Numbered from the stretch's first letter, positions 1 to 8,834 are shown. The stretch is DNA of 63,554 bases from an uncultured Muribaculaceae bacterium (GCA_947386115.1 CANDNO010000006.1:1-63554); one strand, 5' to 3'. The notes: generated by a model from the sequence alone, not told the origin. Program-made: numbers and translations.

Positions 1-75
1 CTGTGCAATATGGCCGTTACAAAGATTTCAGCACCCGAATTGACCTATACGCCAATTTTTTTTCTGGCTGTTTTA

Positions 76-843
76 TTATTTGGCTGTGCGTTCCAGGTGC
101 TTGCCAAGCAGTGCCACCTGGTACATCATTTCCATGTAGGCTCGTATTATACCACGGCGCCCGTCGCGAATGCTGCCCTTTAGAATCAGCATCTTGAAAA
201 AGAACAGCCACGGCCTCACGAGTAGCGACAACGTAGAGTAACGGCGGTTTATGCGCTTCTCAACCTCGTTGTCACTGTAACGGTTCATCTTTGTAATGCG
301 CTGAGCCAGCGTGGGATCATCAAAATGCTCTATCTCAAGTGGCCGACGGGCCGGAATCTTTTCGGTGCGGCCGTCGATACGTACACGCGAGTGAATTATC
401 GGAGGCCACTCGGCCTTGTCCTGGCGGAAAAATCTTACATGTCTCTCGGCCTTGGTCGATGTGAAGCGACCCATGAACATCGATGCGAACGGTACCGACA
501 GGGCCTCGGCACAGTCGGGCCGGCGTATGTACTCGTAGAGATACTCCCGCAGGGTGTCGGGAACCACCTCGTCGGCATCGACCACAATGACCCACGGGTA
601 GGTAGCCGAGTGTATGGCAAAATCGCGGGCCGGCTCGCAGATGTTATAGTCGCCCTTGGGAAATATCACCACGCGGGCTCCGTAGCGCTCGGCAATCTCG
701 CGGGTATCGTCGGTGCTCTCCATGTCACACACCACAATCTCGTCAAACTTCTGCAACGATTCGAGCGCGCGAGGCAGCTGAGAGGCCGCGTTGTAGGTGT
801 TTATAACAGCACTTATCTTGTATTTGTCGGTATCTTTTTCCAT
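76..843 (-). CDS. Glycosyltransferase family 2, WaaE/KdtX-like
   Basis: A 255-residue GT-A fold glycosyltransferase that probably adds a sugar to a lipopolysaccharide core or other surface glycan at the cytoplasmic face of the inner membrane. The N-terminal NTYNAASQLPRALESL motif binds the nucleotide part of the sugar donor, and VVDADEV at about residues 88-94 supplies the DxD-type metal site. The middle region (MFMGRF, then RHVRFF) resembles WaaE/KdtX-like members. The C-terminal part (LFFFKMLILKG) is hydrophobic and may associate with the membrane. It is the last gene of a three-gene operon behind a small membrane protein (16 nt gap) and an epimerase. The class is confident; the acceptor and linkage cannot be read from sequence. 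Confidence 0.85.
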   Translation of the reverse strand: MEKDTDKYKISAVINTYNAASQLPRALESLQKFDEIVVCDMESTDDTREIAERYGARVVIFPKGDYNICEPARDFAIHSATYPWVIVVDADEVVPDTLREYLYEYIRRPDCAEALSVPFASMFMGRFTSTKAERHVRFFRQDKAEWPPIIHSRVRIDGRTEKIPARRPLEIEHFDDPTLAQRITKMNRYSDNEVEKRINRRYSTLSLLVRPWLFFFKMLILKGSIRDGRRGIIRAYMEMMYQVALLGKHLERTAK

Positions 844-859
844 AAATAATATTTGATTA

Positions 860-1117
860 TCACAATATTGCAGGCAGCCACATAAGGGTGAACGTGCTCC
901 ACACCAGGATCATGAGTGTCCAGAAAATATCGCTGCGCGTGGGATAGACCTTCCAGCTTATGAAAGCACCCAGCCAGGAGTAGATAGGATAGATGAGAAT
1001 GAACACTCCAAGATCTGCCGGCAAGACATTACACATCAACGGCACGGTGAAGGCCGTAAGGAGCGTCAGAAACACCCACAGGTTGACCCACAGCGGGCGT
1101 GAAGAAAGGCGTGCCAT
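860..1117 (-). CDS. Small hydrophobic membrane protein, unknown function
   Basis: An 85-residue protein with about three predicted membrane segments (WVFLTLLTAFTVPLMCNVL, FILIYPIYSWLGAFISW, FWTLMILVWSTFTLMWL) and a short basic N terminus. I do not recognise a named family. It sits 2 nt behind the epimerase and 16 nt before the glycosyltransferase, so it is very probably co-transcribed with them and may assist glycan assembly or transport; that role is inferred from context only. Its spacing and membrane composition argue for a real gene despite its small size. Confidence 0.65.
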   Translation of the reverse strand: MARLSSRPLWVNLWVFLTLLTAFTVPLMCNVLPADLGVFILIYPIYSWLGAFISWKVYPTRSDIFWTLMILVWSTFTLMWLPAIL

Positions 1118-1119
1118 CG

Positions 1120-2142
1120 CTACGAGTGTTTTAAGCCTGTTTTTTCGGCCTTATAAACTTTGACGGTCTCCTCAACGCCTCGCTCCAGCGGGAAGGCTAC
1201 AGTGAAGCCGAAATCGCGCTGTGCGGGTGTCACGTCACACGTCCAGTTGCGCTGCTTCATTATCTTGTACTTGTCGCGGTTGAGAGTCGAGGGTTTGCCA
1301 CGCATCACGCCTATCTTCTCAGCCACGGCCGATGCCACATACACCATCCACATTGGGAGCTTGACGGGGATGACAAAGCGCCCTCCGAGAGCCTTTGCCA
1401 CGATAGAGCGGAACTCGCGCTGAGTGTAGGCCTGGGGCTCGGAGATGATATACCGCTTATTCAACGTTTTATCGCTTACAAGGGCATCATACATCGCCAC
1501 CACGAGGTCATCGACATAGATGAATGTGAGCATCTGTTTTCTGAATCCCACGCCAAAGTCCCAGTGGCTGTCGATGCTCTTTATCATCATGAGATAATCT
1601 TGCTCATGGGGACCATACACACCGGTGGCGCGGAAAATCACATAGGGTATGCCGGCGCTGTATTCGAGATACTGCTCGGCCTTGATTTTCGACAGGCCGT
1701 AGCGGGTGTTCGGGTTGGCCGGAGTCTCGTTGGTGAGTGGCGCATAGTGACGCTCGTCGCCGGGACCGAGAGCGCTGAGGCTGCTCATGAGAAGGAACTT
1801 GTCGGGAACCTTATCGACAGCTTTCAGAGCCTCGACCACCGTGCGCAGGTAGTCGTAGTTTATACGGTTGAAATCGCTGAAACGAGTGCACTTCGTGGCA
1901 CCGAGATTGTGAATCACATAATTCCATCGCTCACCCTCGGGCAACGCCGCCGCGAGCGCTCGGCGCACGTCGGCCGGGCTGTCATAGTCGAGTACCACGC
2001 GATGCAACCGCTCATCGTCGAGATAGCGCATCGAGGTCGAGGCGCGCACGCCCACCCACACATCATAACCGCGACGGAGCCCCTCGGCCGCAATAAACCC
2101 GCCGATGAATCCACCGGCACCTATGACAAGTATTTTCTTCAT
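1120..2142 (-). CDS. NAD(P)-dependent epimerase/dehydratase (extended SDR family)
   Basis: A 340-residue nucleotide-sugar epimerase/dehydratase-like protein. The Rossmann nucleotide-binding motif GAGGFIGGFIA lies right at the N terminus, and the YGLSK motif near residues 160-165 is the YxxxK catalytic pair of extended short-chain dehydrogenases; SSLSALG just before it supplies the catalytic Ser. The ATG at 2142 (MKKILVIGAGG) is chosen because the extra 56 residues of the longer open frame are low-quality sequence reading back into the intergenic repeats. It leads the operon with the small membrane protein and glycosyltransferase, consistent with making an activated sugar or modifying a lipid-linked one. 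Substrate unknown. Confidence 0.88.
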   Translation of the reverse strand: MKKILVIGAGGFIGGFIAAEGLRRGYDVWVGVRASTSMRYLDDERLHRVVLDYDSPADVRRALAAALPEGERWNYVIHNLGATKCTRFSDFNRINYDYLRTVVEALKAVDKVPDKFLLMSSLSALGPGDERHYAPLTNETPANPNTRYGLSKIKAEQYLEYSAGIPYVIFRATGVYGPHEQDYLMMIKSIDSHWDFGVGFRKQMLTFIYVDDLVVAMYDALVSDKTLNKRYIISEPQAYTQREFRSIVAKALGGRFVIPVKLPMWMVYVASAVAEKIGVMRGKPSTLNRDKYKIMKQRNWTCDVTPAQRDFGFTVAFPLERGVEETVKVYKAEKTGLKHS

Positions 2143-2199
2143 ATTTCGTTCATTTTCATCAATTTCACAATATTCCCCACGCCCATGTTTGGTGGAAAC

Positions 2200-2223
2200 G
2201 TAGGGACATGCCTGCGGCATGTT
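2200..2223 (+). repeat. REP-like hairpin with GTAGGGAC head, copy 1
   Basis: GTAGGGAC is followed by a stem ACATGCC (2206-2212), a 3-nt loop and GGCATGT (2216-2222). Nearly the same sequence, including the preceding AAAC, recurs at 60951-60975. The head-plus-hairpin design resembles REP elements, which carry a GTAG or GGAG tetranucleotide before an imperfect palindrome. It lies about 0.4 kb from a Y1-type transposase gene. Confidence 0.75.
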
Positions 2224-2233
2224 CAATAATGTC

Positions 2234-2259
2234 CCCACGCCGCGCATGCGCGGCGTGGG
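2234..2259. repeat. Perfect 26-bp GC-rich palindrome
   Basis: The sequence from 2234 to 2259 equals its own reverse complement, centred between 2246 and 2247 (core CGCGCATGCGCG, flanks CCCACGC/GCGTGGG). It directly follows the REP-like hairpin at 2200 and precedes the long inverted repeat. It is probably part of the same mobile palindromic block. Confidence 0.85.
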
Positions 2260-2278
2260 AGGGAGAGGGGTGGTGTCG

Positions 2279-2549
2279 TTTACCACAAGCCGAGTATAGC
2301 TACGCTGCACTCGACATGTGGCTAACGCTTTTGGGCAGCTACGCCGCCCAAAAGGCTCCTACGGAGCCCGTTAGCCACTTCTCTATCCCGGCAAGGATAG
2401 CGTCCAAAATCATGTCGTGGCGCCCTCTGGTGCCCGGGCAGGATAACGCCCACGTCGTGGCACCTGTGGGTGCCTTTATGGCAGCGTAGCTGCCTCTTAG
2501 TGTTAGCCACATGTCGAGTGCAGCGTAGCTGTACTCGGCTTGTGGTAAA
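2279..2549. repeat. Long imperfect inverted repeat with nested hairpins (MITE/BIME-like)
   Basis: The 48-nt arms at 2279-2326 and 2502-2549 are reverse complements with one mismatch. Inside lie further structures: a 9-bp stem at 2328-2336/2346-2354, a 6-bp stem at 2354-2359/2363-2368, a third GTTAGCCAC at 2370-2378 that can compete with the right arm for pairing with the left arm, and two degenerate direct copies of a CCCGG..AGGATA..GTCGTGGC..GGTGCC block near 2387-2435 and 2438-2480. No credible coding sequence is present. The whole block sits 42 nt beyond the transposase stop codon and could be a non-autonomous element or a target array mobilised by that protein. Confidence 0.8.
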
Positions 2550-2591
2550 TATGACCTATATCACCAACAACGGGCTGCGTAGCTGCCCCTC

Positions 2592-3053
2592 CTACTCGGC
2601 ATCGGCAAATATATATCGCTCATCATAATCAATCCCAAACTTGCTTAACATATTCTTCACCTCGTCGGCAAGCGAACATCCTCGATGATGCTCATATTGG
2701 TTTTGAATGTATCTCTTAACTGCATCGATTTGAGATGCGGAATATGAAAAACATGCATACCCCCGTTGCCATTCAAACCGGCATGGCAAAATATGATGCT
2801 CATTGATAAACTTGGAGGAGAAGCTTTTCATATCTCTAATCATATCCGGCAGAGGGACTTTGGGATTGTAATCAAAAAATATATGCACATGGTTTTCTAT
2901 GCCTCCTATTTCCAGCGCATAAGAACCATGATTGCGCAGAGCCGCTGCAAAATAAGAATATAGTTCGGTAGCCCACAACGGAGAAATGCTGGCATCCCTG
3001 TGTTTTACGGCAAAAACAACATGCAAAAGTATTTTTGTATACGTATTGGCCAT
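2592..3053 (-). CDS. Y1-type transposase, REP-associated (RAYT) / IS200-like
   Basis: A 153-residue protein of the Y1_Tnp single-strand DNA transposase family. The HVHIFF segment at about residues 52-57 is the HUH (His-hydrophobic-His) metal site, and the Tyr in IDAVKRYIQNQYEHH near residues 113-127 is in the position of the catalytic helix. Such enzymes cut and join single-stranded DNA at hairpins. The ATG at 3053 (MANTYTKILL) is preferred over an upstream in-frame start that would run 230 nt into the GH109 gene. The length fits a compact IS200/RAYT enzyme. No partner gene is present, but palindromic DNA follows directly. It may be domesticated or active; no target duplication was identified. 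Confidence 0.88.
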   Translation of the reverse strand: MANTYTKILLHVVFAVKHRDASISPLWATELYSYFAAALRNHGSYALEIGGIENHVHIFFDYNPKVPLPDMIRDMKSFSSKFINEHHILPCRFEWQRGYACFSYSASQIDAVKRYIQNQYEHHRGCSLADEVKNMLSKFGIDYDERYIFADAE

Positions 3054-3057
3054 AAAA

Positions 3058-4449
3058 CTACTTGGTGGCGGGGCGGTAGCCCTGCAGCTTGTTCCAGGAG
3101 CCGCGGGTGAAATCGGGGACGGCGACGGGTGCCGAACCGTTCTCGATCGATAATGCCGTGAGGGGCACGAGCGAACACCACTCGGCGAGGTCATACACAT
3201 CCATATCGAGGGGCAGACCGTTGCGCAGGCAGTAGATGAGGCGGTAGTCCATGATGTAGTCCATACCACCGTGTCCGCCAACTTTTTTGGCTATCTCGCC
3301 CACCTCGGTTATGAACGGGTGGGTATATTTCTCGAGGAGTGCAGCCTCCTGCTCGGCCGACAGCCAGTCGTGGGCATTAAGGTTGTAAAGGTCGGGCATG
3401 CCGCTCATTGTGGCGGTATCGGGCTCGAGAGCATAGCCTTGACGGCCATACTTGTTGGCGAAGCCCTTGGTGCCGGTGAGCTGGTACATACGGCTGTAGG
3501 GGCGCGGATTCACCACATCGTGCTGTATCTGGATGGTCTTGCCTTTCTCGGTGCGTATCATCGTCATGGTGTGGTCACCGTTAAGATAGTCGGCGGGGCG
3601 CTCGCCGGTCTGTTTCTCGACAAGCCCGGGACCGGTGAAGGGGTCGGTATCCATGGCTACGAGCGTCTTCATGCGGTCGCCTCGGTGAATGTCAAGGAGC
3701 TGGCATGCCGGGCCCATGCCGTGGGTGGGATAAACGTCGCCACGGTTGTGATGGTTATAGTCGAGGCGCCAGTTGTCATAGTACGCATCCCAAAAATCGG
3801 CCAGATTGTGGATGTAGCTACCCTCGACATGAACGATATCGCCAAACACGCCGTTCTGAGCCATATTCAAGGTGTTCATCTCGAAGAAGTCGTAGACACA
3901 GTTCTCGAGCATCATGCAGTGCTTGCGGGTGCGCTCGCTGGTGTTGACAAGGTCCCATATCTCGTCGAGCGACATTGCGGCGGGAACCTCGATGGCCACA
4001 TGCTTGCCCGCCTCCATGGCAGCAAGACCCATGCGGGCATGATTCTTCCAGTCGGTTGCTACGTAAACCAGGTCAATGTCGGGACGGGCCACAAGCTCTC
4101 GCCAGGCGCTGTCGCTGCCTGTATAGATGTCGGCGGCGGGAGCTCCCGCACGCAGAATCATGGCCTGAGCCGAGTCGCAGCGCTCAGGCTCGATATCACA
4201 CAGTGCCACAACCTTAGCACCATCAATGTTAAGCATACGCTCTACAGCACCGGGGCCGCGCATTCCGAGACCGATGATACCTACCTTGACAGTATCGATA
4301 GGCTCGGCGGCAAAGGCTATCATGTCCTCCTGTCCGGCAGGACGCTCCGGCGAGGGAACTTCGATTATATTGGAAACACTACCGCTGTCACTGCCACAGG
4401 CGGTGATCACGAGCATTGATGTGATGAAGATTGTTTTAAATTTAAACAT
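3058..4449 (-). CDS. Gfo/Idh/MocA oxidoreductase lipoprotein, GH109-like glycosidase
   Basis: A 463-residue exported protein. The N terminus MFKFKTIFITSMLVITACGS has a lipobox (ITAC), so a surface or periplasmic lipoprotein is predicted. The Rossmann motif VGIIGLGMRGPG near residues 55-66 binds NAD, and the EVPAA and THGMGP segments and the GGHGGMDYIM stretch match the GH109 alpha-N-acetylgalactosaminidase branch, which hydrolyses terminal GalNAc by a redox NAD mechanism. The ATG at 4449 is chosen because it begins directly with a clean signal sequence; an in-frame start at 4470 would overlap the upstream gene. It follows the AMP-binding gene by 14 nt. Host mucin or glycolipid GalNAc is a plausible substrate, but this is inference. 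Confidence 0.85.
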   Translation of the reverse strand: MFKFKTIFITSMLVITACGSDSGSVSNIIEVPSPERPAGQEDMIAFAAEPIDTVKVGIIGLGMRGPGAVERMLNIDGAKVVALCDIEPERCDSAQAMILRAGAPAADIYTGSDSAWRELVARPDIDLVYVATDWKNHARMGLAAMEAGKHVAIEVPAAMSLDEIWDLVNTSERTRKHCMMLENCVYDFFEMNTLNMAQNGVFGDIVHVEGSYIHNLADFWDAYYDNWRLDYNHHNRGDVYPTHGMGPACQLLDIHRGDRMKTLVAMDTDPFTGPGLVEKQTGERPADYLNGDHTMTMIRTEKGKTIQIQHDVVNPRPYSRMYQLTGTKGFANKYGRQGYALEPDTATMSGMPDLYNLNAHDWLSAEQEAALLEKYTHPFITEVGEIAKKVGGHGGMDYIMDYRLIYCLRNGLPLDMDVYDLAEWCSLVPLTALSIENGSAPVAVPDFTRGSWNKLQGYRPATK

Positions 4450-4463
4450 AGTAAATATAATGG

Positions 4464-6128
4464 TTAACAATAATGGTAACGTGCTACTGTGCCCTTGCAG
4501 GTGAGTTTGAGCGGCTCGTGGCTCACCTCTATCTCATCGATGCGCTCGATGAACGAGAGAGTGCGGTTCACCTCGGCCACAGCACTGTGTATGACTCTTT
4601 CAACATCGACCTCGCCGGGAGAATACATCTCGTTGATTGCATCATGGTCGGGGTGGATGATAGCTTTAAGCTTTCCGTCACAGGACACCACTATGGCGTG
4701 GGCTACCTGCGGCATCTCGTAAAGGATGGTCTGGAGGTGCTCGGGCGCCACCACACCGCGGTCAAGATGTATGAGGGTATCGGTGCGTCCGAGGATGGTA
4801 AGGTCGCCATCCTTGCCTATGGTAGCGATATCGCCTGTCGACAGCCAGCCGTCGGAAGTTATCGAGGCATGGGAGCCATCGCCGGCATAGCCTTTCATCA
4901 CGGTCATACCCTTCACTTCGAGCTCACCGGCTTTCTCGGGCAACCCCTTGTAATCTACCGGCCTTACGCGACATTTCACGAGGCTGTTGATGGTGCGTCC
5001 CGACGTCCCCACACGATAATTTGAAGCCGGGACATAACCCACGAGGCCTCCGCACTCCGTGAGCCCGTACACGACTGTAAAGTGCACTCCTGCCTGGCGC
5101 AGCCTGTAGGACAGCGAGGGGCCAAGCTGTGTGTATCCGATCACGAGTTCCTGGCAATTGCCTCCGAGAAGACGCCCTATGGTAAGCCTCATCAAGCCGG
5201 CCGACATCTTGTCGCCGCCGGGAAGGGCCGACAGCCAGCGCATGGAACGCTTGCCTTGATGCATCTTCAAGGCGTAGTCGTAGAACCGTGACATCACGAG
5301 CGACGAAATCATAATGCGGCGGGGCTTTGCCTTCATGAACGCCTTTGCCTGAGCGGCTGGATTCTTGACATCGGCAAATACCGACAGATGCGCGCCCGAC
5401 GACAGCGGTACCAGAAGATTGAATATCGTGCCCCACACGGTGCCCAGCGACGTCGATGTCACAGCGCTCGAATGGCGGGGATGAAGAGCCGTCTTGATGC
5501 CATAGATGATATTACCCTCGAGATTGTCGGCCATGAGCATGACCGGCTGTGGACGTCGCGTCGTGCCCGATGTGAAAAACACAGCTACAACCGAGTCGGG
5601 CGCCACAACCGGCGCCGTAGTACAATCAGGTGTAAAACCGTAAGGATACAGGCTCACAAACTCCTGATCTATGCCTGCGATAATCATCTCGGGATTGTTG
5701 ACGGCCCCGGGCCGGCGGGCCAGAACCTGCATGGTATCGATCGAAATGACGAGCCTTATCATTGGCGAGAAGCTCAGATCGACTTTGTCCTTATCATATA
5801 ACTCGGGGGCGATGAACAGATACTCGGTGCCCACCTCGGCAAGCAAAGATATAAGCTCCTGGCTATCGTAGGCAGGTGGTAAAGTGACAACAGTGGCGCC
5901 GTAGGTTATCGTACCGATATAATCGGTAATCCAGTCGATGGAATTGCGTCCCACAACGGCGACACGTGCACCGGGCCTTACGCCCAGGGCCTCGAGCAGC
6001 ATGTGCATGCGCTGTATGCGCGATGCCAGCCCGCCATAGGTGAGCGTGAGCCCCGAGTCAAGATCGGTGAGGGCGGGATAATCCCAGTTGTCTTGAAAAC
6101 CGTCCGAAAAAATCTTTAAAAAATTCAT
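4464..6128 (-). CDS. AMP-binding (ANL superfamily) acyl-CoA synthetase-like protein 1
   Basis: A 554-residue adenylate-forming enzyme expected to activate a carboxylic acid with ATP. Core motifs are visible: the A3 P-loop FFTSGTTRRPQPV near residues 184-196, where the usual G-x-P-K-G is altered to R-R-P-Q-P; A5 YGLTECGG; A7 GWLSTGDIA; A8 GRTDTLI; and a C-terminal Lys in LTCKGTVAR that fits the A10 position. No carrier-protein domain follows. It is a tandem paralogue of the gene just upstream (45 nt gap), with matching N-terminal MNFLKIF and C-terminal KGTVARY. The changed P-loop leaves its activity in doubt; substrate unknown. Confidence 0.85.
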   Translation of the reverse strand: MNFLKIFSDGFQDNWDYPALTDLDSGLTLTYGGLASRIQRMHMLLEALGVRPGARVAVVGRNSIDWITDYIGTITYGATVVTLPPAYDSQELISLLAEVGTEYLFIAPELYDKDKVDLSFSPMIRLVISIDTMQVLARRPGAVNNPEMIIAGIDQEFVSLYPYGFTPDCTTAPVVAPDSVVAVFFTSGTTRRPQPVMLMADNLEGNIIYGIKTALHPRHSSAVTSTSLGTVWGTIFNLLVPLSSGAHLSVFADVKNPAAQAKAFMKAKPRRIMISSLVMSRFYDYALKMHQGKRSMRWLSALPGGDKMSAGLMRLTIGRLLGGNCQELVIGYTQLGPSLSYRLRQAGVHFTVVYGLTECGGLVGYVPASNYRVGTSGRTINSLVKCRVRPVDYKGLPEKAGELEVKGMTVMKGYAGDGSHASITSDGWLSTGDIATIGKDGDLTILGRTDTLIHLDRGVVAPEHLQTILYEMPQVAHAIVVSCDGKLKAIIHPDHDAINEMYSPGEVDVERVIHSAVAEVNRTLSFIERIDEIEVSHEPLKLTCKGTVARYHYC

Positions 6129-6173
6129 CTCCTAAAAATATTTCAGTGTATATGTTTTAAGGACGTGGACGGG

Positions 6174-7820
6174 TCAAAAGTATTTGTAGCGGGCCACGGT
6201 GCCCTTTAATGTAATATCAAGCGGTGTCTCGCTTATTTCAAACTCATCGATATGGATGAAGGCGGGAGTGTAAGCGTTGACACGCTCGATGACAGCCTTA
6301 ATGGCTGCATAGGCATCATCGGTCACATGTTCATAATCGGGATAAACGATAGCCGTGAGCACACCCTCTCGGTCGACTATGACTGCCTGCATTATCTCGG
6401 GCATGTCGACAAGGGTAGCTTCGAGCCGCTCAGGCACGATAATTCCGCCGGGACGCACGATAATTGTGTCAAGACGACCTACGATCGTGACGTACCCCTC
6501 ATCGTCGATGACGGCAAGATCGCGGGTAGAGAGCCAGCCATCCGACGTGAACGCCTGGCATGTACTCTCGCGGTCATTGTAATACTCTTTCATCACGGTC
6601 ATGCCGTGGGTCTCGAGTATGCCTACATCTTCGGGGAACCCCTCGAGTTCCAGCGGTCTTATACGACACTTCACGATGCTGTTGATCGAGTGTCCCACTG
6701 TGGTGGGAATGAAGTCCTCGGCCGGGGTGTAGCATACAAGGCCGCCATTCTCAACGAGGCCATAAGATATGGTAAAGCGTATTCCCACGCGGTGAAGCTT
6801 GTGCTTGAGCGCTCTCTCGATATTGGTCGAGCCCACAATCACTTCGCGGCAATTACCGCCAAGCGCTTTATTGAAAGCACGACGCATAGCCATATGACAC
6901 AGCATCTTGTTGAACGGCAGCATCTTGAGGAATCGATACAGGCTACTTTTCCTGAAACCGTTTTCAATGATGGAATATGTTTCACGCAACTGTCGGGGCG
7001 ACATTATCACTCTACGGGGTTTCACACGCCTCAAGGCGTTGACAAGTGACGCCGGATTGTAGAAGTCGTTGAATACGGTGATATGTGCTCCCGATGCCAG
7101 CGGCACCAAAACATTGAATATCGTTCCCCACACATTGCCCACCGAGCTTGAAGTGAGCGTGTTGCTTCCACGGGGGAACAATGAGTTCTTCATGCCGAAG
7201 ATTACGTTGCCCTCCATGCTGTCGGAGCTGAGCAACACCGGCTTGGGCGCGCCCATGGTGCCGGCCGTAAAGAAAATAGCCGCCGGGGTGTCGGGTTTTA
7301 CTTCGGGTATGGAGGTATCGCCGGGCATGAAGCCGCCGGGATAGAGATTGACAAAGAGTTGGTCAAGACTGTCGATCGATTCCTGCGCGTCCTCAAACGC
7401 CTCGGCACGGCTATGCAGCACCGTCTGCGTATCCTGCGATATCACCAGCTTCAGGGCCGGCATGGAAGAGAAATCGGGATTGGCGGGCATGAGCTCGGGG
7501 TCGATAAAGAGAATCTCGACATCGGCCGAAGCGAGCAGCGACAGCATCTCGTCGGCATCATACGTCACCTGGACGGTCACCGTGACCGCTCCATATAGCA
7601 TCGCCGACATATAGTTGGTAATCCAGTCGATGGAGTTGTTGCCCACGATGGCGACATGGGTACCGACAGGAATTTTAAGAACTTCGAGAAGGCGTTTCAC
7701 GCGCTCGATGCGTGAGCCCAGACTTGCATAAGTGAGCGTGAGCCCCGTGCTGTATGACGTTATAGCAGGCTCGTCCCAGTTATCGATGAAACTGTCACAA
7801 AATATCTTCAAGAAATTCAT
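6174..7820 (-). CDS. AMP-binding (ANL superfamily) acyl-CoA synthetase-like protein 2, divergent motifs
   Basis: A 548-residue paralogue of the following gene. The P-loop reads FFTAGTMGAPKPV (residues 183-195) and keeps the Lys lost in its partner, but A5 is YGLVENGG with Val for the conserved Thr, and A7 is GWLSTRDLA with Arg for Gly in TGD. The A10-like Lys in ITLKGTVARY is retained. The two copies have therefore lost different conserved residues, which suggests divided or altered function rather than simple decay, since both frames are intact. It is the first gene after the AraC regulator (54 nt gap). Product and substrate cannot be named. Confidence 0.83.
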   Translation of the reverse strand: MNFLKIFCDSFIDNWDEPAITSYSTGLTLTYASLGSRIERVKRLLEVLKIPVGTHVAIVGNNSIDWITNYMSAMLYGAVTVTVQVTYDADEMLSLLASADVEILFIDPELMPANPDFSSMPALKLVISQDTQTVLHSRAEAFEDAQESIDSLDQLFVNLYPGGFMPGDTSIPEVKPDTPAAIFFTAGTMGAPKPVLLSSDSMEGNVIFGMKNSLFPRGSNTLTSSSVGNVWGTIFNVLVPLASGAHITVFNDFYNPASLVNALRRVKPRRVIMSPRQLRETYSIIENGFRKSSLYRFLKMLPFNKMLCHMAMRRAFNKALGGNCREVIVGSTNIERALKHKLHRVGIRFTISYGLVENGGLVCYTPAEDFIPTTVGHSINSIVKCRIRPLELEGFPEDVGILETHGMTVMKEYYNDRESTCQAFTSDGWLSTRDLAVIDDEGYVTIVGRLDTIIVRPGGIIVPERLEATLVDMPEIMQAVIVDREGVLTAIVYPDYEHVTDDAYAAIKAVIERVNAYTPAFIHIDEFEISETPLDITLKGTVARYKYF

Positions 7821-7825
7821 AATGA

Positions 7826-7833
7826 CAAAAGTA
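7826..7833 (-). promoter_or_regulatory. Possible -7 box ahead of the AMP-binding pair
   Basis: TACTTTTG on the minus strand fits the Bacteroidetes TAnnTTTG box only 5 nt before the ATG at 7820. If used, the transcript would be nearly leaderless. No -33 TTTG was found at the right distance, so this is weak. Confidence 0.3.
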
Positions 7834-7874
7834 ATGTTTTTTTGTCAAATTCTTGAAAACTGCGCAGTATATTT

Positions 7875-8834
7875 TCAGTTGGAGCGGAACGATGTAGGCG
7901 ACACGCCGGTTATGTGCTTGAAATACTTACCGAAAGCCGACTGGTTGGGGAAGTTCAACTTGTAGGCCACCTGCTGGATTGTGTAGCCCGAGAACCGCAA
8001 CATGTTCTTGGCCTCGTTGATGACATACTGGTCGATGATGGCGGCTGCCGTACGCCCCGTCACCTCGCGCACGAGCAGCGACAGGTATTTGGGCGAGATG
8101 CACAGCTGCCCGGCATAGAACGAGACGGTGCGCTCCTTGCGGTAATACTGGTGCAGCAGGCGCATGAAATCGTGAACATAATTCACCTTGCGCGAACGCA
8201 TGGGGCGATGCTCGTCGGGCTCGGGAACACATGCCAGGAGGTGACGTTTCTCGGTGAGGAAAGCCAGCTGATACATCAGAGCCACCACGATATTGCGTCC
8301 TATGCTGCGTGTTATCAGCGACAGTTGCTGCGGCGCGTCGTTGTTGTTGACGGCACACTGATGCAACAGGTGGAGATATCCGCATATAAGCCGCAACTCG
8401 TCGTTGTTGAGCCTCAACACCGGGTCATGGTCTATGATGTAGCGGGGGTTGATGATGTTGACATCAAAGTTGACCCCGGCAAGCAGCTCGCTCGACAGGA
8501 ACAGAGTGTAAAGTTCCACGGTAGAGCTGTCGCTTTTGCTTGTCGATATTATGTCGTTGGGACCCATCACGGTGATGGTGCCGGCATCCATGTGGTAAGT
8601 GTGAGAGCTTATCATGATGTCGACGCTTCCCTTGAGAACGACAACGACAGTTATACCCTTGAATCTCACCGGCTCGGCCGTGTGACGTGATACATTCTCG
8701 TCAAAAATGATATGTGAGAAAATGTAATCCTGTCCGGCATGACTAAATGACTCGGATATACTGCTTATGTTCGTGATGTCGTTGAGGTTCAGTTCTTTTT
8801 CCATTAGTTGGCTCATGGATTGAGTTTGGTTCAC
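7875..8834 (-). CDS. AraC family transcriptional regulator
   Basis: A 319-residue regulator with an N-terminal cupin-like sensing domain (about residues 20-180) and a C-terminal AraC DNA-binding domain with two helix-turn-helix units; the second carries the typical YTIQQVAYKLNFPNQSAFGK and the closing FKHITGVSPTSFR. The first ATG (8834) is given, but MEKELNLND at 8804 is equally plausible. It stands between the AMP-binding/GH109 genes, transcribed in the same direction, and the divergent efflux operon, so it may control either. Ligand unknown. The intergenic region on its 5' side has repeated GGTGCA words that could be its sites. Confidence 0.9.
   Translation of the reverse strand: MNQTQSMSQLMEKELNLNDITNISSISESFSHAGQDYIFSHIIFDENVSRHTAEPVRFKGITVVVVLKGSVDIMISSHTYHMDAGTITVMGPNDIISTSKSDSSTVELYTLFLSSELLAGVNFDVNIINPRYIIDHDPVLRLNNDELRLICGYLHLLHQCAVNNNDAPQQLSLITRSIGRNIVVALMYQLAFLTEKRHLLACVPEPDEHRPMRSRKVNYVHDFMRLLHQYYRKERTVSFYAGQLCISPKYLSLLVREVTGRTAAAIIDQYVINEAKNMLRFSGYTIQQVAYKLNFPNQSAFGKYFKHITGVSPTSFRSN

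Noticed and set aside
2208..2510. Short open frames inside the palindromic block
   Set aside because: They arise from repeated GC-rich sequence and have no protein-like features.
3271..4419. A 382-codon frame opposite the GH109-like gene
   Set aside because: It is an antisense shadow; the minus-strand frame has a signal peptide and known motifs.
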